NCBI GenBank assembly: GCA_031296115.1
Contig: JARLGI010000051.1
Span: 1 to 64,000 of the forward strand
Direction of reading: 5' to 3'
Origin: Acidobacteriota bacterium
GTDB taxonomy: Bacteria > Acidobacteriota > Terriglobia > Terriglobales > Acidobacteriaceae
Length of the DNA stretch: 64,000 bases
Shown: positions 35,869 to 43,736 of the stretch, piece after piece
How positions within the stretch are numbered: position 1 is the first letter of the stretch
Layout of the letters: every line of letters starts with the position of its first letter
Translations under genes and position numbers: made by a program
The notes under the pieces: generated by a model
The model's input: only the letters and a program-made list of their open reading frames with translations
What the model was told of the DNA's origin: nothing
Database searches by the model: none

Positions 35869-36638
35869 TGCTGGAAACCGTGGATCTGACCCTTACCCTG
35901 GATCGTGAGTCGTATGTCCGCGAAGTCACGCGGCGCCAGATTCAACTGCGGGAACTGGGATACCAGGTTTACGTGCAGAAGCGGCCGGTCATCATTGTCT
36001 TCGAAGGCTGGGATGCTTCGGGTAAAGGCGGCGCGATTAAGCGCATCACGGAAAAGCTTGACCCGCGCGGTTACGTCGTTTACCCCATCAGTTCACCTCA
36101 CGGCGAAGACCGCACCCGTCATTACCTCTACCGTTTCTGGAGACGTCTGCCTGAGCGTGGACAGATCGCCATTTTCGATCGATCATGGTACGGCCGCGTG
36201 CTGGTAGAGCGAGTGGAGGGGTTCGCCACCGAAGCAGAGTGGAAGCGCGCGTACAAGGAGATTAACTCCTTCGAACGGCAACTGCGTGACTTTGGAGCCA
36301 TCCTCGCGAAGTTCTGGATCCACGTTTCGCGCGAGGAACAGCTTCGCCGCTTCGAGGAGCGCAAGGCCATCGGGTACAAGGCGTGGAAGCTTACCGAGGA
36401 GGACTGGCGCAACCGCGAGAAGTGGGGCGCCTACGAGGAAGCGGTGGAACAGATGCTGGTCAAAACGAGCACCACCACCGCGCCCTGGACGCTCATCGAA
36501 GGTAACGACAAATATTGGGCGCGGACCAAGGTACTGGCTAAGGTCGTGAAAATTCTGTCGGCCGAAATGGGATACCAGCCGGCTGACCCGCTCCATCGGA
36601 CTGCAGCAGCCAAACAACCGCGAGACCGGAGAAGGTAG
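35868..36638 (+). CDS. Polyphosphate kinase 2 family protein (second copy)
   Basis: A 256-residue PPK2 whose motifs line up residue for residue with the first copy: Walker A GWDASGKGGA (47-56), Walker B FDRSWYGRVLVERVE (Asp-104). The conserved Arg of DRSWYGR is present here, unlike the His of copy one. Together the two proteins have the length and order of the two-domain class II PPK2 (polyphosphate:AMP phosphotransferase), but as separate chains. The likely reaction is polyphosphate-driven AMP phosphorylation, supplying ADP to acetate kinase. The substrate remains inference. Confidence 0.9.
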   Translation: MLETVDLTLTLDRESYVREVTRRQIQLRELGYQVYVQKRPVIIVFEGWDASGKGGAIKRITEKLDPRGYVVYPISSPHGEDRTRHYLYRFWRRLPERGQIAIFDRSWYGRVLVERVEGFATEAEWKRAYKEINSFERQLRDFGAILAKFWIHVSREEQLRRFEERKAIGYKAWKLTEEDWRNREKWGAYEEAVEQMLVKTSTTTAPWTLIEGNDKYWARTKVLAKVVKILSAEMGYQPADPLHRTAAAKQPRDRRR

Positions 36639-36695
36639 CCTCGGTCCCAGGGGGAGATTGCACCCTACGAAGTCGCGCCGCTTTTCTTCGCCGGT

Positions 36696-38126
36696 CTAAA
36701 ACAAGTTCCACAAGAACTGGTTGTAGACGTCATGGTGATACTGCACCTCCGGCGCTTTTACGAAGGTGCCCAGCAGCCGTGGACAGCGGTCGGCCGAGGC
36801 CTGCTTCAGGTCCGCATAACGGCCCTTGACGTCCTCGCCTAGGATGCTGGTCGTCCACTTAGCTTTGCGAAAATCTTCGATCGCCGCATAGATGTTGTCG
36901 GGCAGATAGCGCTGCGCCTGGCGCAAGTTCTTGATTCTCGCCGTCTCGCCATCAAGTCCTGACTTGAATAGCGCATACATCACCATGTACGGATTCGCAT
37001 CTGGGCTGACGGAACGAACTTCCACGCGCATACTCTTCTCGTTGCCGATAGGGATTCGAATCATCGAGCCACGGTCGACCGCCGAGGCCTTGATCTGGTT
37101 TGGCGCTTCAAAGTGCGGATCCAACCTTCGATAGGCATTCACACTGGCATTCAGCATCAGACACAGATCGTTGCCATGGGTCAGGTTCCGGTCCACGAAC
37201 GACCAGCCCATTTTGCTCAGTTTCTCTTCGCCCTTGGCGTCCCAAAAGAGGTTTTTCCCGTTCTTGCTGATGGAAACGTTGGTGTGCATGCCGCTGCCGT
37301 TCACACCCACGACCGGTTTGGGCAGGAACGAAGCGGTGAAACCCATTCTGGTGGCCACCTGACGGCAGATCAGCTTGTAGAGCTGGATCTGGTCGGCGGC
37401 ATTCACTACTTCCGAATAGGAGTAATTGATCTCGAACTGCGAGGGCGCAACTTCAGGATGGTCCTTTTCATTCTGGAATCCCATGGCGCGCTGTACTTCG
37501 GCGGTCGTGTCGATGAAGGTGCGCAGCGGATCGCCCGGCAGGGAGTGGTAGTAGCCGCCCGTATTTACGTACTCGAACTTCCCGGTCTCGTGATAGTGGC
37601 GCTCGGCGTCGGACCCGCTGAAGAGAAAGCCTTCGATCTCATTGGCGGCGTTGAGCGTGTAACCCTCCCGCTTGAACAGCCCATCGGCATAGGTCTTGAG
37701 GATGCCACGAATGTCGGCGGCATACGGTGTTCCGCCCTTGTCGATGACGTCGCCAAATACCAGCACTTTGCCGGGACCGAAAACGTCAGCTGGGCCCCAA
37801 TAGAACGATGGCCAGTCGATTCCCAACCTCAAATCGCTCTCGCGCTGGGCGGTAAAGCCTCGAATGGACGATCCATCGAAGGTCAAGTTGTCCCAGCTCT
37901 TCAGCAGGAACTTCTTGTCGTAATCAAGCATGTGCAGTCGGCCTTCAAGGTCGCTGAACAGCACGGTGACGGCCTTGATCCCCTTCTCGTCGGTTAGATA
38001 CTTCAGGCGTTCCTCCTGAACTTTGCCCAGGGGAACGCGGTTCTTGCGCTGCTCTTTGGCTCGCAAATTCAGGTCTTCGAGCTCATCGTAGGAGAGCGCC
38101 AGGAAGTTACGCAGTTCAGTCGACAT
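36696..38126 (-). CDS. glnA: Glutamine synthetase, type I-like
   Basis: A 476-residue ATP-dependent ligase making glutamine from glutamate and ammonia. GAGGAG precedes ATG 38126. Family motifs: FDGSSIRGF near residue 85, HPEVAPSQFEINYSY (metal and glutamate site), VNGSGMHTNVSISKNGKNL, and later NQIKASAVDRGSMIRIPI with substrate-binding Arg. The Tyr-adenylylation segment of enterobacterial GlnA (NLYDLPPEE) is not present: the aligned region reads QRYLPDNIYAAIEDF, so control by GlnE-type adenylylation is unlikely. It stands alone on the strand. Confidence 0.92.
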   Translation of the reverse strand: MSTELRNFLALSYDELEDLNLRAKEQRKNRVPLGKVQEERLKYLTDEKGIKAVTVLFSDLEGRLHMLDYDKKFLLKSWDNLTFDGSSIRGFTAQRESDLRLGIDWPSFYWGPADVFGPGKVLVFGDVIDKGGTPYAADIRGILKTYADGLFKREGYTLNAANEIEGFLFSGSDAERHYHETGKFEYVNTGGYYHSLPGDPLRTFIDTTAEVQRAMGFQNEKDHPEVAPSQFEINYSYSEVVNAADQIQLYKLICRQVATRMGFTASFLPKPVVGVNGSGMHTNVSISKNGKNLFWDAKGEEKLSKMGWSFVDRNLTHGNDLCLMLNASVNAYRRLDPHFEAPNQIKASAVDRGSMIRIPIGNEKSMRVEVRSVSPDANPYMVMYALFKSGLDGETARIKNLRQAQRYLPDNIYAAIEDFRKAKWTTSILGEDVKGRYADLKQASADRCPRLLGTFVKAPEVQYHHDVYNQFLWNLF

Positions 38127-38342
38127 GAATTCTCCTCGGATAAATTCGGCCGGCTCCAGCCTTTAGTAATCGCAGCGGAACGGGACATTCGAGATTACAG
38201 GGTCGCTGCTTCCACCTGCCAATAAGAAAACCTAATCAGCCATATCAGCGAAATTTATGGACTGCAGGACACCCGAGCTTCGAAGCACGTCACACCATGC
38301 CCGCTCGAAGACTCGCGCTTACGCATGCTATTCTCACAGGTT

Positions 38343-39305
38343 ATGGCGCTTTATCTGGTGACGGGAGCCGCAGGCTTTATCGGTTCGAGCCTGGTGCGAG
38401 CTTTGCTGGCGACAGGCGAGCAAGTTCGCGGTCTCGACAACTTTGCCACGGGCAAACCCGAGAACCTTGCCGGGGTGGAATCGCAGATCGACTTCCGAGA
38501 GTCAGACATTCTCGACCTCGATGCCCTGCATTCTGCTATGGAAAGCGTGGATTACGTGCTCCATCAGGCGGCCTTGGGCTCGGTACCACGCTCCATTGAC
38601 GATCCCGTTCGCAGCAACCGGGTCAACGTCGAGGGCACGTTGCAGGTGCTGGTAGCAGCCCGCGATGCCAAGGTCAAGCGCCTGGTATACGCCAGCTCGT
38701 CTTCGGTTTACGGCGACACACCCACCCTGCCTAAGCGGGAAGACATGCCGCCCAATCCGATCTCTCCGTATTCGGTGTCCAAACTGGCCGCCGAACTCTA
38801 CGCGGGGACCTTCTATCGAGTCTATGGATTGCCTACGGTCTGCCTGCGTTACTTCAATATCTTCGGCCCGCGGCAGTTGTGGGATTCGCAGTATTCAGCG
38901 GTCCTTGCCAGGTTCATCACCCGCATGTTGCGGGGGGAGTCCCCTACCATTTTTGGCGATGGCGAGCAGTCACGTGACTTCACGTATGTGGGGAGCGCAG
39001 TTTCCGCTAACCTTCTCGCCGCAACCGCTCCGGTCGGTGAAGTGGCGGGACGGGTCTTCAACATCGCCTCCGGAACCCGCATCTCGCTTAACCACGCGGT
39101 AACGGCGATGAAGGAACTCACCGGATATGACGGCCCTATCCAATACGGTCCCGACCGCGCGGGAGACGTCAAGCACGCTTTGGCTGATATTACCCTCGCG
39201 AAACACCATCTGCGCTATGCGCCGACGGTTTCCTTCGAGGAGGGTCTGAAGCGCACCGTAGCTTGGTATGTTGAGCACGCGCAAGCACAAACGGTCAAAG
39301 CGTAG
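38343..39305 (+). CDS. NAD-dependent sugar epimerase/dehydratase (UDP-GlcNAc/UDP-glucose 4-epimerase group)
   Basis: A 320-residue extended-SDR enzyme. ATG 38343 (MALYLVTGAAGFIGSSLVRA) starts at the Rossmann GxxGxxG; an ATG 18 bases upstream is possible but adds non-homologous residues. The catalytic pair is YSVSK, with SSSSVYG before it and LRYFNIFGPRQ after. The SRDFTYVGSAVSANL region is typical of WbpP/GalE-type epimerases acting on UDP-sugars. The window's dTDP-rhamnose genes are 15 kb away. The substrate is not clear. No operon partner is adjacent. Confidence 0.85.
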   Translation: MALYLVTGAAGFIGSSLVRALLATGEQVRGLDNFATGKPENLAGVESQIDFRESDILDLDALHSAMESVDYVLHQAALGSVPRSIDDPVRSNRVNVEGTLQVLVAARDAKVKRLVYASSSSVYGDTPTLPKREDMPPNPISPYSVSKLAAELYAGTFYRVYGLPTVCLRYFNIFGPRQLWDSQYSAVLARFITRMLRGESPTIFGDGEQSRDFTYVGSAVSANLLAATAPVGEVAGRVFNIASGTRISLNHAVTAMKELTGYDGPIQYGPDRAGDVKHALADITLAKHHLRYAPTVSFEEGLKRTVAWYVEHAQAQTVKA

Positions 39306-39348
39306 TTTCTGCGGCCCCAATCACTCCCTTACTTCGTGATGCAGAGCG

Positions 39349-39672
39349 TCATTGTTCTTCCACTTCCGACCCCAACCAATCAAAGTATCTCTGGCTTCCG
39401 CCGCCGGGCGAAATCTCTACTCGCTCGGGAAGCTCATAAGGATGGAGCTCTTTGAAAGCTGCCTCCAGATGCGGGGCGTGCTCGGCGGTCGTCTTGATCA
39501 TCAACAGGTATTCCTGCTCATTGTGGATCGACCCTTGCCAGCGATACACCGAACGTATCGGGCCGATGATGTTGACACACGCCGCCAGCCGTCGCTCCAC
39601 CAGTTTTCCAGCCAGTTTTTTGGCGGCTTCTGCCAGACCCACGGTGGTAAATACAATGCGTGCATTTGTCAT
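39349..39672 (-). CDS. cutA: CutA1 divalent-ion tolerance protein
   Basis: A 107-residue member of the trimeric CutA family, starting at ATG 39672. It has the expected AACVNIIGPIRSVYRWQGSI, EYLLMIKT strand and HPYELPERVE with the conserved His, Tyr, Glu and Pro. CutA is linked to divalent-metal tolerance and to protein membrane anchoring in other organisms; the exact role in bacteria is unsettled. It converges on the epimerase gene. The length and motif spacing are normal. Confidence 0.92.
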   Translation of the reverse strand: MTNARIVFTTVGLAEAAKKLAGKLVERRLAACVNIIGPIRSVYRWQGSIHNEQEYLLMIKTTAEHAPHLEAAFKELHPYELPERVEISPGGGSQRYFDWLGSEVEEQ

Positions 39673-39899
39673 GTCCGCTCCATTGTGAATGCCGGATTTC
39701 GACTGTAGCACTGTACGCCTGCAGAGTCGCAGCCCACAGAATCTCCCGCCGTCATTTGTCAAACTTGGTTCCCCTTGCGACCTTTCGCCATACCTTCGCT
39801 TGACCGTAACAAGAGGTGGAAGTCCACTGGGAATGGCGCTAACTCCGACAAGATCTTGGGGCGCGCGGTGGCAACTGATATTCAAGTAGGGCTTCAAGG

Positions 39900-40271
39900 A
39901 TGGTTTCTATTCGTATCGTCGGCGGCTGGTTGTATGCGACGCGTCGCGTTCTCGCGACGGTGTGCATTGGCCTGCTGGCTGTGGGCATCGGCTACAAAGT
40001 CGTCTTCGGCGCGAATGGCATGAGGGTTTGGCAATCGAAACGCGCCGAGTACGAGAAGCTGCAACTGGACATTGAAAAGGAATCCGCCACTCACGAGCAG
40101 ATTCGTCACCGCGTCGATGGGCTGCAACGCGCCGACCCGACCTTCATCGAAAAAGTAGCGCGCGAGCAATTGGGCTACGTCAAGCCGGGAGAGACCGTCT
40201 TGTATGAGCAGGCACCTAAGCTTGCGCCCAAGCCTGCTGCTGCCGTTTCCGAGACACAGGCGCAAAAATAG
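39900..40271 (+). CDS. FtsB/DivIC-type septum formation initiator
   Basis: A 123-residue bitopic membrane protein. A short cytoplasmic head is followed by one transmembrane helix (VLATVCIGLLAVGIGYKVVF) and then a coiled coil (QSKRAEYEKLQLDIEKESAT and beyond) ending in the family's DPTFIEKVAREQLGYVKPGE, the C-terminal cap of FtsB/DivIC. The last 20 residues are Ala/Pro-rich. In E. coli FtsB works with FtsL and FtsQ in the divisome. The gene stands alone here. Confidence 0.88.
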   Translation: MVSIRIVGGWLYATRRVLATVCIGLLAVGIGYKVVFGANGMRVWQSKRAEYEKLQLDIEKESATHEQIRHRVDGLQRADPTFIEKVAREQLGYVKPGETVLYEQAPKLAPKPAAAVSETQAQK

Positions 40272-40556
40272 ATTGCCTTTCCCCCGGCAGCAGGTCCTAG
40301 CTGTTACAAAATTCTTGCTTGAGTACTTTTCCCGCCCAAACTTGCTTTTCTGGAATAAACTGTTCGCGACACAATCCATGTGGGGGTCTGTGTCCGGACT
40401 AGCTAAGGGTGGATTTCTGCCGACGTACTGCGAGGGATAAGTGCTTCGGTCATTTCGGGTGGCTAACTGATCACCCGAGGTGCGATGGATCCATCCCCAA
40501 ATCTGCGAAAATGACGGCCACCGCCCTGGCGGCCAGTTCCAAAAGGAGACTTTGCG

Positions 40557-40883
40557 ATGACCAAGAAAATGTGGTTGATAATCGGGCTCTACGTGTGCAG
40601 CATGACAGTTCTGGCGGCTGCGAAAGATTCCAGTTGGGCCGGCTGGGTAAGCGATTCGAAGTGCGGCGCTAAGGGCGCCAATGAGGCGCACGCTGCCTGC
40701 GCCAAGAAATGCATCGGCGCCGGCGAGAAGCCGGTCTTTGTGGCCGACAAAGACCAGAAAGTTTATAGCGTCGACAATCCTGACGCGCTCGCCGGACATG
40801 AAGGCCATCACGTACAGGTAACGGGTAAGATGGACGACAAAGGGATGCTGCACGTGGACAAGGTGACCATGCTCTCGCAGTAA
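40557..40883 (+). CDS. Secreted DUF5818-like small protein
   Basis: A 108-residue exported protein with AAAAGGAG eight bases before ATG 40557 and a signal peptide (LIIGLYVCSMTVLAAA). The mature start reads WAGWVSDSKCGAKG, and a conserved Cys pair follows (CAKKCIGAGEKPVFV), the pattern I associate with DUF5818. The C-terminal half is an OB-fold-like strand series (HHVQVTGKMDDKGMLHVDKV). Function unknown. A rho-independent terminator follows 60 bases downstream, making this a single-gene unit. Confidence 0.65.
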   Translation: MTKKMWLIIGLYVCSMTVLAAAKDSSWAGWVSDSKCGAKGANEAHAACAKKCIGAGEKPVFVADKDQKVYSVDNPDALAGHEGHHVQVTGKMDDKGMLHVDKVTMLSQ

Positions 40884-40946
40884 GGGTGGAACCGGCGGTG
40901 CAATGAACGATATGCACTAAGGAAGTACTCGGTCCTTCGGAATTTC

Positions 40947-40970
40947 AGGGCGGCGAAGGCCGCCCTTTTC
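40947..40970 (+). terminator. Rho-independent terminator after the small secreted protein gene
   Basis: AGGGCGGC (40947-40954) and GCCGCCCT (40959-40966) form a perfect eight-base stem around GAAG, followed by TTTC. It ends transcription of the gene stopping at 40883. Confidence 0.8.
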
Positions 40971-41016
40971 TTGTCACGCGGCGCTGGCCCTGGGCCTTTC
41001 GTAAAATAGAAGATTC

Positions 41017-41892
41017 ATGGCCCATTCCTTTCGTGTTCGTGTACTGTCTGGCCCTCCTTTCGCTGTCTTGATGTTTCTCGTAGCTTGCTCCCATCAACCG
41101 GCCCCCAAACGCTACGAGCTGCAAGGCCGCGTGGTGGCAGTCGACCGCAATGCTCGCGAGTTGACGATTGCGCACCAAGACATTCCCGGCCTGATGAAAG
41201 GCATGACCATGCCGTTCACCGTGAGCAAGAGCGCAGACTGGGTCTTCAACTCCATCGCGCCGGGCGATCGCATTCAGGCCACGCTTGTCCTCAGTGAGCA
41301 TGCCGAGCTGCAGGACATCAGCTTTACCAAGGGCAGTGGTACCCAACAAGACGACGGCGAGTCCGCGCTGCGCATTCCCGAGCCTGGCGATGCAGTGCCC
41401 GATTTCACGCTGATTAATCAGGATGGCCACGCTCTGCACTCGCAACAGTTTCGCGGTAAGCCGCTGCTGCTGACCTTCATCTACACGCGCTGTCCCTTCC
41501 CCGAATACTGTCCGCGTCTGAGCAACCAATTCGCCGGCGCACTGCGCCAGTTGCAGAAGGACCCGAAGTGGTTCGCCACGGCCCAGATGCTTAGCATCAG
41601 CATTGACCCGGAGAACGACAAGTCGGCCATTCTGCGAACCTATGGCGAACGTTATGTCGGCCGAGTCGACCCCCAGTTCATGCACTGGCAGTTTGCATCG
41701 GGTTCTCCCGAACAGGTACGCCGGATAGCGAATTTCTTTGGGCTCGCCTACAACCAGAAAGACGAACAGATTGTGCACGGGTTGGTCACGGTTCTGATCG
41801 GCAAAGACGGAAAAGTGGTCAAGGTATACTCTGGAAACGACTGGAAGCCGGACCAGGTTGCAGCCGATTTCATGGCCGCCGCGGGAGTTTGA
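41017..41892 (+). CDS. CusF-like domain fused to a Sco1/SenC thioredoxin-fold copper protein (lipoprotein)
   Basis: A 291-residue lipoprotein (lipobox FLVACSH, Cys-24). Residues 32-100 form a CusF-like copper-binding beta barrel with HQDIPGLMKGMTMPF: His-53, Met-63 and Met-65 correspond to the CusF copper ligands. Residues 120-290 are Sco1/SenC, with the cysteine pair in TRCPFPEYCPRL (Cys-159, Cys-165, five residues between instead of three) and the downstream ligand His-254. The protein would collect periplasmic copper and transfer it, for example to cytochrome oxidase, whose genes are not here. It is followed 62 bases on by a PNPOx-fold gene. Confidence 0.88.
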   Translation: MAHSFRVRVLSGPPFAVLMFLVACSHQPAPKRYELQGRVVAVDRNARELTIAHQDIPGLMKGMTMPFTVSKSADWVFNSIAPGDRIQATLVLSEHAELQDISFTKGSGTQQDDGESALRIPEPGDAVPDFTLINQDGHALHSQQFRGKPLLLTFIYTRCPFPEYCPRLSNQFAGALRQLQKDPKWFATAQMLSISIDPENDKSAILRTYGERYVGRVDPQFMHWQFASGSPEQVRRIANFFGLAYNQKDEQIVHGLVTVLIGKDGKVVKVYSGNDWKPDQVAADFMAAAGV

Positions 41893-41954
41893 AGCGGACG
41901 TTGACCTGTCGCTTCCACGAACAAACCCGCAATCTATATGAGCAAGGAGCATTC

Positions 41955-42398
41955 ATGGCACAAAGCACCGATGCAGTTGCGCGATTGAATGAACTAACCA
42001 AAGGCATCGACTACGTGATGCTGACCACGGTCCGCACTGACGGCACACTCCACAGTTGCCCGATGGCCACTCAAACGGCGGATGCGGACGGCGCCATCTG
42101 GTTTTTTTCCGGCAATCATAGTGAAAAAGTCGAGGCCATCAAGACTGACCAGCGCGTGAATCTCGCCTATTCGGACGCCGCCAGTCAGCGCTACGTCTCG
42201 GTCACCGGCAACTGCGAACTGGTCCGCGATCACGTCAAAGCCAAGGAACTCTGGAACCCTGCCTACAAAGCCTGGTTTCCCAAGGGAATCGAGGACCCCA
42301 ACCTCATCCTGCTGCGGGTCCTCATTCTCGAAGCGGAATACTGGGATGCGGCGCAAGGACACATGGTCAAGCTGACCGGATTCTCACCGCAGGGGTAA
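41955..42398 (+). CDS. Pyridoxamine-5'-phosphate-oxidase-fold general stress protein
   Basis: A 147-residue flavin-binding-fold protein starting at ATG 41955, with AAGGAG eight bases before it; an in-frame TTG at 41889 lies inside the upstream stop region and is rejected. The family features are LTTVRTDGTLHSCPMATQ, the strand IWFFSGNHSEKVEAI and VNLAYSDAASQRYVSVTG, with a closing ILEAEYWD. Members of this subgroup (often called general stress protein 26) bind FMN or pyridoxal phosphate; the reaction is unknown. It may be co-transcribed with the CusF-Sco gene. Confidence 0.88.
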   Translation: MAQSTDAVARLNELTKGIDYVMLTTVRTDGTLHSCPMATQTADADGAIWFFSGNHSEKVEAIKTDQRVNLAYSDAASQRYVSVTGNCELVRDHVKAKELWNPAYKAWFPKGIEDPNLILLRVLILEAEYWDAAQGHMVKLTGFSPQG

Positions 42399-42455
42399 GA
42401 CCTGAGGCTGATGCCTGATAGCTAACATCTTTTCATTTTCTGCTATCTTTTTCCC

Positions 42456-43505
42456 GTGACCACCAACCAGCGCATCGCCGTCGTGCCCGGAGACGGCATC
42501 GGCAAAGAGGTCATTCCCAGCGCCCTCGACGTAATCCGCGCCAGTGGAGCGGCAGTAGAGTTCACCCTGTTCGACTGGGGCGCCGATCGCTACCTGGCGG
42601 ACGGCACCACCATTCCACCCGACGGCTTTCAGATGCTGGCGCGCGATTTTGACGCCATCTTCGTGGGTGCGCTCGGCGATCCACGTGTGCCCACCAATAT
42701 CCATGCCAAGGAAATTCTGCTGGGGATGCGCTTCAAGATGGACCTCTACGCCAACGTGCGCCCGGTGCGACTGCTCGACGCGTCGCTGTGCCCGCTGAAG
42801 AACGTTGCGCCCGAAGATGTGAATTTCACCGTCATCCGCGAGAACACCGAGGGTGTGTACATGGACATGGGCGGCAACCTCAAGTGCGGCACGCCGGACG
42901 AGGTCGCCACCCAGGAGGACATCAACACCCGCAAGGGCGTGGAGCGGGTCATTCGTTTCGCCTTCGAATACGCACGGGCCAATGGCCGCAAGAAGGTGTT
43001 GATGTCGGACAAGTCGAACGTCATGACCTTCGCCGGCGGCCTGTGGCAGCGCGTATTCAAAGCGGTTGCCAAGGAGTACGACGATATCCAGGCGCAACAC
43101 ATGTACGTGGACGCGCTCTGCCTGCAGATGGTGCGCGAACCGCGCTCGCTGGACGTGATCGTCACTAATAACATGTTTGGCGACATCGTCACCGACCTCG
43201 CCGCTGCACTCCAAGGCGGCCTCGGCATGGCCGCCAGCGGTAACATTCATCCTGGGCGGACATCGATGTTCGAACCTGTACACGGCTCGGCGCCGCCGAT
43301 TGCTGGCAAGAATATCGCCAACCCTGTGGGATCGATTCTCACCGCAGCAATGATGCTGGCGCATCTCGGACTGAACGCCGAAGCCCAGAAGATCGAGAGT
43401 GCCGTGCTCGCTGCCGTGCGCGAACGGAAGACGACGGTGGATGTCGGCAGCTCGCTGGGCACGCGCGAGTGCGCTACATGGATTGCTGAGACAGTGGCCA
43501 GGTAG
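42456..43505 (+). CDS. NAD-dependent beta-decarboxylating dehydrogenase (isopropylmalate/tartrate/homoisocitrate group)
   Basis: A 349-residue enzyme with a GTG start at 42456. The fold signature IAVVPGDGIGKEVIP and metal/substrate segment NMFGDIVTDLAAAL are intact, as is the NAD loop HGSAPPIAGKNIANPVGSIL. In true LeuB the substrate loop reads RELTGGIYFG; here it is RENTEGVYMDMGG, nearer to tartrate, D-malate and homoisocitrate dehydrogenases. The substrate is therefore uncertain. No leuA, leuC or leuD is adjacent. It converges with the ArgD-like gene after 231 bases. Confidence 0.85.
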   Translation: MTTNQRIAVVPGDGIGKEVIPSALDVIRASGAAVEFTLFDWGADRYLADGTTIPPDGFQMLARDFDAIFVGALGDPRVPTNIHAKEILLGMRFKMDLYANVRPVRLLDASLCPLKNVAPEDVNFTVIRENTEGVYMDMGGNLKCGTPDEVATQEDINTRKGVERVIRFAFEYARANGRKKVLMSDKSNVMTFAGGLWQRVFKAVAKEYDDIQAQHMYVDALCLQMVREPRSLDVIVTNNMFGDIVTDLAAALQGGLGMAASGNIHPGRTSMFEPVHGSAPPIAGKNIANPVGSILTAAMMLAHLGLNAEAQKIESAVLAAVRERKTTVDVGSSLGTRECATWIAETVAR

Positions 43506-43736
43506 CTGCAATCGCCCTGCTATAACCCTCTTGCCATGTCAGCGACCGATAACTATTCGTTCAATACCCCATCTCCCCCATTGGTCTCTTGTAAAATCAT
43601 TGGCTTACGCAGCATTATCTCTGTAAAGTATTCATATTAAGCACTTTATTCGTATCTTATTGACCTGCAAACGGTTATTGTACAAATGCTCAGCCATGGC
43701 GGCGGACTTCTTTGCACCCAAAAATTATTCACTTAG

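Noticed and set aside
40945-41952. Minus-strand frame (335 codons) opposite the CusF-Sco gene
   Set aside because: Shadow of a conserved gene, and its start region crosses the terminator hairpin.
42456-43505. Direct assignment as LeuB
   Set aside because: The substrate loop has RENTEGVY rather than RELTGGIYFG, so the isopropylmalate activity cannot be assumed.
42384-43511. Minus-strand frame (375 codons) opposite the decarboxylating dehydrogenase
   Set aside because: Antisense shadow of a confidently identified gene; composition is not protein-like.
43506-43736. Small AT-rich interval as a possible regulatory RNA
   Set aside because: AT-rich but without a stable stem or conserved motif; best treated as the spacer between two convergent genes.
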